From Oscillospiraceae bacterium (lineage in GTDB: Bacteria > Bacillota > Clostridia > Oscillospirales > Ruminococcaceae): a DNA stretch of 64,000 bases. The position numbers and the translations under genes were made by a program. Shown here in pieces: positions 35,083 to 42,909 of this stretch; the first letter of the stretch is position 1, and each line of letters begins with the position of its first letter. The notes beneath the pieces were generated by a model that was not told the DNA's origin, searched no databases, and was given only the letters and a program-made list of their open reading frames with translations. Location of the stretch: assembly GCA_022835495.1 (NCBI GenBank), contig BQOK01000001.1, forward strand, positions 1,116,001-1,180,000, written 5' to 3'.

Positions 35083-35400
35083 GTGAGCAAATCGGAAATA
35101 CGACGCAAGAAACGCCCCGACGGTGCGGAACCGGTGATAATCAGCGAACGATTTTTGAGCAGTTATGAAGTCCAATATATGGAGGAACATAACGCAGATG
35201 CTCTGCATAAGGAATACCGGGAACGGTTCGGCCGGAATTTCACCAGTCTGCGCGACTACAAAGGAAGCGTGGAAGAATACATGGCCGAGCTGCGGGCCGT
35301 ATTTGACGGCGAGGACATCGACGCCATCATCAAGAAGCATCCGCAGCCGGAACCGATATCCATTGAGGAAATACTGGCGCTGCTGGAGAAACGGAAATAA
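35083..35400 (+). CDS. Small protein, candidate immunity for the MuF zincin
   Basis: A 105-residue, charged, helical protein of no known family. It has K-R-P-D-G near the N-terminus and a C-terminal E-I-L-A-L-L-E-K-R-K helix. GTG 35083 follows AAGGAGG. It sits 13 bases after the zincin domain and shares its AT-richer composition, which is how immunity genes are placed behind polymorphic toxins. That function is inference. Confidence 0.6.
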   Translation: MSKSEIRRKKRPDGAEPVIISERFLSSYEVQYMEEHNADALHKEYRERFGRNFTSLRDYKGSVEEYMAELRAVFDGEDIDAIIKKHPQPEPISIEEILALLEKRK

Positions 35401-35455
35401 TGGCCGTTTTCAACGGTATAAAAACGGGCATAAAACGCCCCTAAAAAGATAGCTG

Positions 35456-35481
35456 AAGGACCCCTTCACGGGGGTCCTTTT
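35456..35481 (+). terminator. Intrinsic terminator within the head module
   Basis: AAGGACCCC (35456-35464) pairs with GGGGTCCTT (35471-35479), then TT-G-TT. It separates the toxin/immunity cassette from the scaffold gene, so scaffold and capsid need readthrough or their own promoter. Confidence 0.8.
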
Positions 35482-35525
35482 GTTATGCACAAATATATTG
35501 TATTCAAAAGGAAGGAGATTGAAAC

Positions 35526-36092
35526 ATGGCACTGGAATTTGCCAAAGAGCTGCTGGGTGACGCCTACACCGGGGAGCTGGAAGAAAAGCTGGAGGCAAAA
35601 ATCAACGAGCTGTACGCTCCAAAGGCGGACCTGGACGCAGCCTCGGCACGTGCCGACGGCCTGCAGGAACAGCTGAACGCTGCAAACGAAGCCATCGGCA
35701 AATTTGAAGGTCTGGATGCGGAGCAGGTAAAGGCGCAGATCGCGGACTACAAGCAGCGCGCGGAGGCAGCGGAAAAGGACCGGGATGAAAAGCTGGCGGC
35801 CGCTGCGTTCGATGCGAAGATCGACAAGGCCCTGTCCGACGCAAAAGCGCATAACCCGAAGCTGGCGCGCGGCGCGCTGGACCTTGACGCTCTGCGCGCC
35901 AGCAAGAACCAGGATGCGGACATCGCGGCAGCCGTTGCAGCCGTACAGAAAAGCGACGCATACCTGTTCGGCCCGGCGGCAGCGGAACCCGCGCCCGCAT
36001 CCGGCACCGGGACCTCTGCTGTGCCGGGCGCGGCGAAATATACCGCCGACGAGATCGTCATGCGCAAGGCTGCGGATCTGCCCGTGGACTGA
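35526..36092 (+). CDS. Phage scaffolding protein (GP20 family)
   Basis: A 188-residue protein with a long central coiled coil (about 15-100) rich in Ala, Glu and Lys and an N-terminus L-E-F-A-K-E-L-L-G. This is the Phage_GP20 pattern, an internal scaffold for capsid assembly. AAGGAGAT precedes the ATG, and the major capsid gene follows. Confidence 0.85.
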   Translation: MALEFAKELLGDAYTGELEEKLEAKINELYAPKADLDAASARADGLQEQLNAANEAIGKFEGLDAEQVKAQIADYKQRAEAAEKDRDEKLAAAAFDAKIDKALSDAKAHNPKLARGALDLDALRASKNQDADIAAAVAAVQKSDAYLFGPAAAEPAPASGTGTSAVPGAAKYTADEIVMRKAADLPVD

Positions 36093-36133
36093 CCGTATCA
36101 CACACACTACACAGAAAGGCAAGGTAAAACAAT

Positions 36134-37018
36134 ATGGCAAACAACATTGCACTGGCAAAAACCTTCGTCCCCATCCTGGACGAAATCTACAAGCTGGCGT
36201 CGCTGACCAGCAAGCTGGACGGCGCTGCGGAGCTGGCGCGGCAGGGCGCGAATGCCAATGAGCTGATCGTGCCCATGCTGAGCATGCAGGGGCTGGGCGA
36301 CTACAGCCGCAATGACGGGTACGTCAAGGGCGACGTCACCATGACCAACGAGACCATAAAGTGCAACTACGACCGCGGCCGCAAGTTCTATGTGGACGCA
36401 CTGGACGAACAGGAGACCGCGAAAGTGGCCTTTTCCCGCCTGGCCGGCGAGTTCATCCGCACGAAGGTGGTGCCGGAACTGGACTCTTTCCGCTTCGCAT
36501 CCTATGCGGGAAAAAGCGGTATTTCAAAAGCGACCGCGGCCGATCTGAAGGACGGCGCGTCGGTGCTGGCGGCGCTGCGTGCGGCTGTCACAAAAATGGA
36601 TGAGGATGAGGTGCCCACGGAAAACCGCCACCTGTTCATCACGCCGACGCTGGACGGTATGATCGCTGACCTGGACACCACAAAGAGCCGTGAGATCCTG
36701 ACGCGCTTTGCCACAAAGACGCTGGTGCCGCAGACCCGGTTCTATACGGCCATCGACATGCTGGATGGAAAAACCTCCGGCGAAGAGGCGGGCGGTTACA
36801 AGAAGGCCACGGGTGCGAAGAACATCAACTTCATGGTGATCCACCCCTCGGCCCTGATCCAGTTCCAGAAGCACACGGTGCCCAAAATCAAAGGGCCGGA
36901 GGACGACCTGGACGGCGACCGCCACATGTTCGGATATCGGACGGTGGGCATCGCGGATGTGTATGCCAACAAGCTGGCGGGCATCTACCTGCACAGCGCA
37001 GCGGAAGCGGGGGCGTAA
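36134..37018 (+). CDS. Major capsid protein
   Basis: A 294-residue HK97-fold candidate. Evidence is its position after the scaffold, its size, and residues N-I-N-F-M-V-I-H-P-S-A-L near 232, typical of capsid proteins of this type. It forms the icosahedral shell. AAAGGCAAGG precedes the ATG. No delta-domain protease is adjacent, which fits a separate scaffold. Confidence 0.8.
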   Translation: MANNIALAKTFVPILDEIYKLASLTSKLDGAAELARQGANANELIVPMLSMQGLGDYSRNDGYVKGDVTMTNETIKCNYDRGRKFYVDALDEQETAKVAFSRLAGEFIRTKVVPELDSFRFASYAGKSGISKATAADLKDGASVLAALRAAVTKMDEDEVPTENRHLFITPTLDGMIADLDTTKSREILTRFATKTLVPQTRFYTAIDMLDGKTSGEEAGGYKKATGAKNINFMVIHPSALIQFQKHTVPKIKGPEDDLDGDRHMFGYRTVGIADVYANKLAGIYLHSAAEAGA

Positions 37019-37021
37019 AAT

Positions 37022-37339
37022 ATGCGGACAGTAGGTTTGACTTTTCATGAGGAAACGCAGAGCACCCCGGCTGTCGAGGCCGGGGCTTCCCGGCCGGAGG
37101 CCGGGACGGCCGCACCGGAAGCGGGAGCACAGAACCCCGCCCCTGCTCCGGCACCGGAAAAGGCGCTGGAGGATATGACGGTGACGGAGCTGCGCAGCTA
37201 TGCGGCGGCGCATGGCATCGACGTGACGGGCGCGGCCAAGAAGCAGGACCTGCTGCTGGCCGTGCAGACTGCGGTAGAACCTTCTGCCGTCCCGGCCGGG
37301 GCTGCGCCCGATGAGCAGCCGGAGACGGCCGCGGAGTAA
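37022..37339 (+). CDS. Head-associated protein with SAP/Rho-N-like motif
   Basis: A 105-residue protein, Pro/Ala/Glu-rich, with M-T-V-T-E-L-R-S-Y-A-A-A-H-G-I-D near residue 53, a SAP or Rho N-terminal-like helical hairpin. Such proteins often follow the capsid gene. It starts 4 bases after the capsid stop. Confidence 0.65.
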   Translation: MRTVGLTFHEETQSTPAVEAGASRPEAGTAAPEAGAQNPAPAPAPEKALEDMTVTELRSYAAAHGIDVTGAAKKQDLLLAVQTAVEPSAVPAGAAPDEQPETAAE

Positions 37340-37357
37340 TACATGGGAGGGATACGC

Positions 37358-37446
37358 ATGGTAGCGGACAAGGAGTTCTACTATTCCATATACCACGGCA
37401 AGCTGCCGCAGACGGACGTGGAGGGCTGTCTGGCCCGCGCGGAGTA
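37358..37446 (+). pseudogene. Head-tail connector gene, 5' fragment cut by IS copy 3
   Basis: The first 29 codons of a gene starting at ATG 37358 (GGGAGGG upstream) with D-K-E-F-Y-Y-S-I-Y-H-G. Its position after the capsid suggests a gp6-type connector. IS copy 3 replaces the rest, and no matching 3' part exists in the window. Confidence 0.6.
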
Positions 37447-37524
37447 TGTGCCCTTCCCGGTTTCGTGGACAGTAAAAATGAAGAAAAAACAGAAAGAAAC
37501 GCAGGATATCTTGTCGTATCACAC

Positions 37525-38349
37525 TCAGGCGGCGGGATGCTCAGACAAGGCACGCGCAAAGGCATCCGGAGGACGCCAGCCAATAGAGGAATGCGGGCGC
37601 ACTGGGTTGTAAAAGGTCTCGATATAAGCGAAGACGTCTGCCATGGCTTGTGCCCTTGAGGCGAAATGGCGCAGATGGACGCACTCGCACTTGAGGCAGC
37701 TGAAGAAGTTTTCGGCCACGGCGTTGTCATAGGGATCGCCCTTGCGGGACATGCTTTGCCGGATGCCGAGGCTGGCGAGACGCTGACGGTAAGCGTAGGC
37801 GGCGTATTGGACGCCGCGGTCGGAGTGGAAGATGAGGCCGGGCAGAGGCTTGCGGCGCCGGACGGCCATGCCGAGGGCGGCGAGAGTGAGATTTGTGTCG
37901 ATGCGGTCGGAGAAGGCGTAGCCGACGATCTGCTTTGTGCAAAGGTCTTTCACAACAGCGCAGTAGAGCCAGCCCTCGCCGGTGGGGATATAGGTAATAT
38001 CGCCGACCCATGCGGTGTCTGGCTTGTCAAAGGAGAAGCGGCGCGCAAGGAGATTGGGCGCGATGGGGTGCGCGTGTCTTGAGTTGGTCGTGGCTTTGTA
38101 GGCACGCCTGCGCGTGGAGGAGATGTTCATCTCGTTCATCAGGCGGTGGATGCGCTTGCGCGAGCAGGAAAGCTGCGGGCGGATCAGGTGATACAGGCTG
38201 TCCAGCCCAAGGGCGGGATAACGCTGGTGCAGGCTCAGCAGCCGGCGTTTCAGTTCCTGATCCTTCTGCCGGCGCAAAGAGGGTTTGCGGCCCAGCCATT
38301 CGTAGTACCCGCTGCGGGAGACCTCCAGCAGTCGGCATACAAGTTCCAC
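37525..38349 (-). CDS. IS3-family transposase OrfB (copy 3)
   Basis: Identical translation to the copy 1 OrfB, with intact DDE residues. Confidence 0.93.
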   Translation of the reverse strand: MELVCRLLEVSRSGYYEWLGRKPSLRRQKDQELKRRLLSLHQRYPALGLDSLYHLIRPQLSCSRKRIHRLMNEMNISSTRRRAYKATTNSRHAHPIAPNLLARRFSFDKPDTAWVGDITYIPTGEGWLYCAVVKDLCTKQIVGYAFSDRIDTNLTLAALGMAVRRRKPLPGLIFHSDRGVQYAAYAYRQRLASLGIRQSMSRKGDPYDNAVAENFFSCLKCECVHLRHFASRAQAMADVFAYIETFYNPVRPHSSIGWRPPDAFARALSEHPAA

Positions 38350-38393
38350 AGAGGCCCCCGCGCGGGCCGTACGGATGTACCGGTACTTGTCCT

Positions 38394-38714
38394 CTATGGT
38401 TTGGAAAGTATGCCGACGGATTTTTTTAGGATGTCAATGACCCCGTCTTTCTCTTCAAGCTTCTTGCGCAGTGCTCGAATCTCCGTCTCCAGTTCGCGCA
38501 GGCGTCTGGCGTCGCGGTTTTGGCGGTCAGCTTGCCCCGGCGATGGTGCGCCCGCCGCTTTCAGCCAGCTGCGCAGCGTGTCGATGCAGATGCCGAGTTC
38601 CGCGGCCACCTCCCGGCTGGGCCGCCCCTGCTCGGTGACCATCCGCACTGCCCCCGCCTTGAAGGCCTCATCGTAACGCGGCGGCGCTGGGTGCTTTCGT
38701 TCTTTGGTTGACAT
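38394..38714 (-). CDS. IS3-family transposase OrfA (copy 3)
   Basis: Identical translation to the copy 1 OrfA; slippery A run retained. Confidence 0.9.
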   Translation of the reverse strand: MSTKERKHPAPPRYDEAFKAGAVRMVTEQGRPSREVAAELGICIDTLRSWLKAAGAPSPGQADRQNRDARRLRELETEIRALRKKLEEKDGVIDILKKSVGILSKP

Positions 38715-38777
38715 TTTTCATTACCCCTTTCCATTATACAGATTGTTTTTCTGTCCGGCAAATCGGGTATGGGGGCA

Positions 38778-38851
38778 CACCGATGGGCGTGCAACTGCTG
38801 TGGCCGAGGGAAGTAAACCGATTCTGCTCCACGCTGGAGCAGGCAGTGTGA
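38778..38851 (+). pseudogene. C-terminal gene fragment right of IS copy 3
   Basis: About 23 codons ending R-F-C-S-T-L-E-Q-A-V stop at 38849-38851, 15 bases before the next ATG. It is probably the tail end of an early gene whose start was lost. Not recognised. Confidence 0.4.
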
Positions 38852-38865
38852 AGGAGGGGTCCCAG

Positions 38866-39102
38866 ATGAACGAGTTAAAAGGCAATTTTAAGACTGCTTA
38901 CGATGTGGTAAAACGCGCAGAGCGTTGTGTACTCCTTCGCAGCAAGGCGGCGAACCCATCCCACACCTGCGCCGTGGGCAATGTGGACAGCAGCGGCCTT
39001 GTATTCGGCCTTGTACTGAAAACAGATCCGGAAGCAGCCGTGCGGGAGTTCCGCACACGGTCTTTCCCGAGTTGGTCGCCCTGGAAGATATCCAAGTCTT
39101 GA
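38866..39102 (+). CDS. Hypothetical early protein
   Basis: A 78-residue protein with no recognised motif. AAGGAGGGG lies 6 bases before the ATG. The C-terminus is Ser/Arg-rich. Structured element A1 lies just downstream. Function unknown. Confidence 0.5.
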   Translation: MNELKGNFKTAYDVVKRAERCVLLRSKAANPSHTCAVGNVDSSGLVFGLVLKTDPEAAVREFRTRSFPSWSPWKISKS

Positions 39103-39130
39103 CATGCCCCGAAAAGCATGGAATATAGAA

Positions 39131-39195
39131 GCCGAAACGGCCCGGTGGGGCCGTCTGCCGGGAGTGGCCGCCCGGCACTGATGATGGCAGGCCAA
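39131..39195 (+). ncRNA. Repeated structured element A, copy 1
   Basis: Begins GCCGAAAC. Stem 1 is ACGGCCC/GGGCCGT and stem 2 TGCCGGG/CCCGGCA around a loop containing TGGCCG, then a conserved tail CTGATGATGGCAGGCCAA. Copy 2 (40808) keeps both stems with changed, still-pairing bases. There is no U-tract, so it is not a simple terminator. It lies before the 39234 gene. Confidence 0.6.
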
Positions 39196-39233
39196 ACAAA
39201 AAGCCCGCACGAGGCGGGCGGAAAGGAGCGACA

Positions 39234-39605
39234 ATGAACTATAAATATTGTGCAACTTCGGAGCTGCCATTCTTCAAAGAAGAACGCACAGCCCATCAAA
39301 CCGAACTGTTTCTAAACGATGTACCTCTTCGCGGCGTTGTAAGATATCAATTTGAACCACGCAAAGGACACCACGGCATCCTTACAGTGAAGCTTCGCGT
39401 TCAGCGTCCAATGGGTACAGGTACCCAAGAACCCGAGCCTGTTCAGAGGCATAATCTACGTATCGAACAAGACGAAAACGGAGGATATGTTCTGTATCTG
39501 GATGAGCTTCGCCTGCAACGCGGGGTTATGGAATTTGGCGTTAAAGCCTACGAAAAGGGATATGGAAGCGTCGCAGTTTTAGTCTTGCTTGTACAGGCGC
39601 AGTGA
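39234..39605 (+). CDS. Hypothetical phage protein
   Basis: A 123-residue, beta-rich protein of unknown family (V-V-R-Y-Q-F-E-P near residue 35, V-L-Y-L-D-E-L near 87). GAAAGGAG precedes the ATG, and a small hairpin (GCCCGC/GCGGGC) lies just upstream. Lower GC than neighbouring phage genes suggests a separate origin. Confidence 0.55.
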   Translation: MNYKYCATSELPFFKEERTAHQTELFLNDVPLRGVVRYQFEPRKGHHGILTVKLRVQRPMGTGTQEPEPVQRHNLRIEQDENGGYVLYLDELRLQRGVMEFGVKAYEKGYGSVAVLVLLVQAQ

Positions 39606-39610
39606 TATAG

Positions 39611-39979
39611 CTAAACGCTTCCTGTAATTCCAGATGAAATAACAGCAACGGCAACCCCTTTTACAACTTCAAGCGTTACAGGAACGGCTTTCTTCTTCAC
39701 TTCCTCTTTCACTTTGGCGAAGACACTTTCAGAGCGGATGGTATCAAGATACTTTTGTCCCTCGAAAGAGAGTCCTTCTACCTCGCATGAGGGTACGTTG
39801 TCGAGGCATGCACGATGGAAAAAGTCTGCGTCGTTGCACAGCCCCACATGATACACCATCTCGTGCTGAGAATACTCATGACCATTAAATGACCATGGAG
39901 ACCGGTATTCTATGTATGCATTATCTTCCTGGTCGCAATACAGAAGAATGTCCCGGACACAATCAATATTCAACTTCAT
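39611..39979 (-). CDS. DUF2513 family protein
   Basis: A 122-residue protein with the DUF2513 pattern: M-K-L-N-I-D-C-V-R-D-I-L-L at the N-terminus, Y-H-V-G-L-C-N-D-A near 52, and L-S-F-E-G-Q-K-Y-L-D-T-I-R near 80. The family is frequent in prophages and ICEs, without known function. ATG 39979 follows AAGGGG. It is the only minus-strand gene in the early block, convergent with the 39234 gene. Confidence 0.75.
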   Translation of the reverse strand: MKLNIDCVRDILLYCDQEDNAYIEYRSPWSFNGHEYSQHEMVYHVGLCNDADFFHRACLDNVPSCEVEGLSFEGQKYLDTIRSESVFAKVKEEVKKKAVPVTLEVVKGVAVAVISSGITGSV

Positions 39980-40116
39980 AAAAATCCCCTTTTCTTTTGT
40001 TTTTTGAGGTGTCAGCGCTGCAACGCCGCCCTCACCAACAGGATAACATGCGGAGTGGGAAATGAGCAACAGGAAGTATTTCAGCAAGAAAATTCCAAAC
40101 AGAAAGGATGAAAATA

Positions 40117-40644
40117 ATGACTTACCACATTAAAGACGCGCTGAAAAAACAGTTCGACCTGCTCTCGGAGGCGTCCGAGGGGTGTGTAGACGGCGAAGAA
40201 CTCAGCGCTCTGACGCACGCAATGCTTCAGGTCTGCGAGTTTCTTGAAAGGATCGAGCGGGATGAGGCCGCACAGCGCAGCTCCGACAAATGCAGCCGCA
40301 CGGCGCAGATGGATCCCCACGCCACGGATGAGGAGATACTGGCCGCACTGCGCAGGGGCATGCATGAACACGGAGTTCCCGAGGAGATAACCGTGGACGA
40401 CGGCGAGGAGCTGCGGCCGTGCTGGCACTGCGGGCCGTTGAATGGCGGGGGCAAGGCGTTTGAACGGCTGATACGCGACCTTGAAACGGCGGGCGCACCG
40501 GCAGATTTCTTCCGGGGGAAGTGTTATCAGGAAGTTTTGCGCGACATTGCGGACGTGCTTCAAATTGAGAAGCTGGCAAGCGAGGCCGCACAGATGATTT
40601 CCGGCATCGCCGCCGACCGCAGCAAGAGGAGCGCTGACGCATGA
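40117..40644 (+). CDS. Hypothetical early phage protein
   Basis: A 175-residue helical protein with a possible metal site C-W-H-C near residue 108. AAAGGATG precedes ATG 40117. The stop overlaps the next start. Not recognised. Confidence 0.55.
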   Translation: MTYHIKDALKKQFDLLSEASEGCVDGEELSALTHAMLQVCEFLERIERDEAAQRSSDKCSRTAQMDPHATDEEILAALRRGMHEHGVPEEITVDDGEELRPCWHCGPLNGGGKAFERLIRDLETAGAPADFFRGKCYQEVLRDIADVLQIEKLASEAAQMISGIAADRSKRSADA

Positions 40645-40808
40645 ACGACTACGAAGAGCTGATGCAGGCGGCGGAGCCGCTGCGCAGGTATCTGGAGGCC
40701 CATTGCGGGCTGACAACGGAGATACTGGTATCCCGCGACCGGGTGGACGTTCTGCGCTGCGAGTTCGGTATCCCGTTCTGCCGGACAATACCGGACACAG
40801 AAGAATAG
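40641..40808 (+). CDS. Small early phage protein
   Basis: A 55-residue protein starting at ATG 40641, overlapping the previous stop (ATGA). Two cysteines (C22, C40) flank a V-S-R-D-R-V-D-V segment. No known family. Confidence 0.55.
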   Translation: MNDYEELMQAAEPLRRYLEAHCGLTTEILVSRDRVDVLRCEFGIPFCRTIPDTEE

Positions 40809-40874
40809 CCGAAACAGCCCTGCGGGGCTGTCGCGCGGGGGCTGACCGCCCCGTGCCTGATGATGGCAGGTCAA
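40808..40874 (+). ncRNA. Repeated structured element A, copy 2
   Basis: Same layout as copy 1: GCCGAAAC, stem 1 ACAGCCC/GGGCTGT, stem 2 GCGCGGGG/CCCCGTGC around a loop with TGACCG, and tail CTGATGATGGCAGGTCAA. Compared with copy 1, stem 1 has G-C to A-U exchanged on both arms, a compensatory change. It lies directly before the MuA start. Confidence 0.6.
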
Positions 40875-40879
40875 GGTAG

Positions 40880-42865
40880 GTGATTTTTTTGGATGTGGAT
40901 GTCATGTTAAAACCAAGCGAAGCAGCGTCTTTAATGGATTGCACGGTTAGAGCAATCAGAAAGCGCATCACTCTTGGTAAACTTGATGCAGTTACCATCC
41001 TAAATAAGGATAATCGTCCCCAGTACCAAATCGCAATATCCTCCCTCCCACCCAACGCACAGGAAAAATACTACGCGCAGCAGCGGGCGTCGCTGGCTTT
41101 GACCGTGGAGACGGAAGCAGCAGAGACAAAGGCTTCGAAGCCCTTCGACGCATACACCGAGGCGGAGCGCGAGGATATCGTGTTCTGGAAGCGGGTGCTG
41201 GCGGAGTGGGAGAAATACCGCCAGCGGGGCGGTATGAACGCCGCGGAGCTGGACAAACGGTTCCTTGCGTACCTGGCGCTTGAATATCCGGACCGCAAAC
41301 TGAGCGTCGCCACGCTGTACCGAAAACGGAAAGCGCTGGCTGAGGGCGACCTGGACGGGCTGGTGGACGGGCGCGGCAAGGGCCGCAAGGGCAAACGCAG
41401 CATGCCGGAGCCTGTGTGGACATTTTTCCGGGGCGCACTGCTGCAGGAAACCAAGCACATGGATATCCGCGAGGCGATGCGGCAGACGGAAGAACACTTC
41501 CAGCTGACGGACCCGGACATGCTCCCCCTTCCCTCGTACAGTACGTTCCGGCGCAGGGCGCTGGAGGATATCCCGCCGCAGGTGCTGTGCCTGGGCATCT
41601 ACGGGGAAAAGGCGCTGAAGGATGAATTCGTCCCGTTCGTGCGGCGTGACTATAATCCCATGAGCAGCAACGAGTGGTGGGTGGCTGACAACCACACCTT
41701 CGATGTGCTGACGCTTGGCCCGGACGGGAACAAGCACCGACTGTACTTAACGGCGTTTATCGACGCGCGCAGCGGTATTTTCACCGGGTGGCACGTCACG
41801 GAAACGCCCAGCGCATACGCGGTGCTGCTGGCGCTGCGGCGCGGCATTCTGGAACGCGGTATCCCGGAAAACATCCTGACGGATAACGGCAGCGACTTCT
41901 GCGCCTGGGACGTGGGCGGACGGGGGCACCGCAAAAAGAACGCGGAGGCTGAGGCCAACCGCCCACCCACCATCATGGAGCACCTGGGCATCGGCTTCCA
42001 TACGGCGCTGCCGCGAAACGCGCAGGCGAAGCCCGTGGAACGGAAGTTCCTGGACGTGAAAGGCCAGTTCAGCCGCCTGTGGGCGACGTACACGGGCGGC
42101 AATGTGACGGAAAAGCCCGAATGCCTGAAAAAGGTGCTGAAGAAAGGCCATGTACCCACGGACGCGGAGTTCATCGAGGCTGTTGACACGCTGATCCGCG
42201 GATTCTACAACATGCAGCAGTACAGCGGCCCCGTGGCAGCGGACCGGAAATACATCCGCGAGGATGTATACGCCATGCGGATGGGCGAGCTTCGCAAGCC
42301 GGCCACGCCGGAGGACCTGCGCCTGATGATGATGCGCACAACGCGGCCGCAGACCGTGGGCCAGCGCGGCGTCAAAATCAAGGTGGGCGGCGTCTATCTT
42401 GAGTATTTCACACAGGACTTCCTGTGGGAATGGCAGAAGAAAAAGGTGTACGTGCGGTACGACCCGGACCATCTGGAAAAGTGCTATGTATACGACACAG
42501 ACGGCAACCGGTTTATCTGCGAACTGCCGTTGGACCAGCGCTTGACAATGGAATGGGGCGCAACAGGCGAGGAAGTGGCGGAGGCCGCACGGTATGTGCG
42601 CCAGTACACCAAACGCACCAAAGAAGCCACGGAGGCTGCGCGCGTGCCGGGCCTGGACCAGCAGGCATTGATGGAAAACCGGCTGGCGGCGGCGCGGCAG
42701 CGCATGGACGGGTACACACCGCCCAAATCCAGAGCGCCGATCCGGCTGGTGCGGGCAGAGGATATGAACACGGAGCCGCTGCAGGCAGCAGCCAGCGGCG
42801 CGGGCGCGGACGTTTTCGTCCTGGCGCGCGCGGCGGAGCGGCGAAACAAAGAAACGGAGGAATGA
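40880..42865 (+). CDS. Mu-type DDE transposase (MuA-like)
   Basis: A 661-residue transposase for phage integration and replicative transposition. An N-terminal HTH (about 5-60) is followed by the catalytic core: W-W-V-A-D-N-H near residue 265 (first Asp), L-T-D-N-G-S-D near 333 (second Asp), K-P-V-E-R-K-F with Glu387. A Mu C-terminal beta-barrel follows. GTG 40880 overlaps the AGGTAGGTG ribosome site, so TTG 40889 or ATG 40904 may be the real start. MuB follows but is separated by an IS. Confidence 0.9.
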   Translation: MIFLDVDVMLKPSEAASLMDCTVRAIRKRITLGKLDAVTILNKDNRPQYQIAISSLPPNAQEKYYAQQRASLALTVETEAAETKASKPFDAYTEAEREDIVFWKRVLAEWEKYRQRGGMNAAELDKRFLAYLALEYPDRKLSVATLYRKRKALAEGDLDGLVDGRGKGRKGKRSMPEPVWTFFRGALLQETKHMDIREAMRQTEEHFQLTDPDMLPLPSYSTFRRRALEDIPPQVLCLGIYGEKALKDEFVPFVRRDYNPMSSNEWWVADNHTFDVLTLGPDGNKHRLYLTAFIDARSGIFTGWHVTETPSAYAVLLALRRGILERGIPENILTDNGSDFCAWDVGGRGHRKKNAEAEANRPPTIMEHLGIGFHTALPRNAQAKPVERKFLDVKGQFSRLWATYTGGNVTEKPECLKKVLKKGHVPTDAEFIEAVDTLIRGFYNMQQYSGPVAADRKYIREDVYAMRMGELRKPATPEDLRLMMMRTTRPQTVGQRGVKIKVGGVYLEYFTQDFLWEWQKKKVYVRYDPDHLEKCYVYDTDGNRFICELPLDQRLTMEWGATGEEVAEAARYVRQYTKRTKEATEAARVPGLDQQALMENRLAAARQRMDGYTPPKSRAPIRLVRAEDMNTEPLQAAASGAGADVFVLARAAERRNKETEE

Positions 42866-42909
42866 CACAATGATATGTACCCAGAATTCTGGACACATAA
42901 AAAATTGAA

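Larger units (their letters stand above)
30257..37446 (+). mobile_element. Prophage head/packaging block
   Basis: Holds the 3' part of the small terminase gene, then TerL, portal, MuF-type minor capsid protein, scaffold, capsid and the start of a connector gene, all on the plus strand with overlapping starts. It is bounded by IS copies 2 and 3. Its left end rejoins in frame with the right end of the early block at 52177. Tail and lysis genes that should follow are missing. Confidence 0.85.
37447..38777 (-). mobile_element. IS3-family element, copy 3
   Basis: 1,331 bp. Flanks GTA on the left and CAC on the right do not match, and the genes on the two sides do not belong together (connector fragment versus early-region fragment). 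It marks a junction where the tail module and other genes were lost or moved. Confidence 0.95.
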
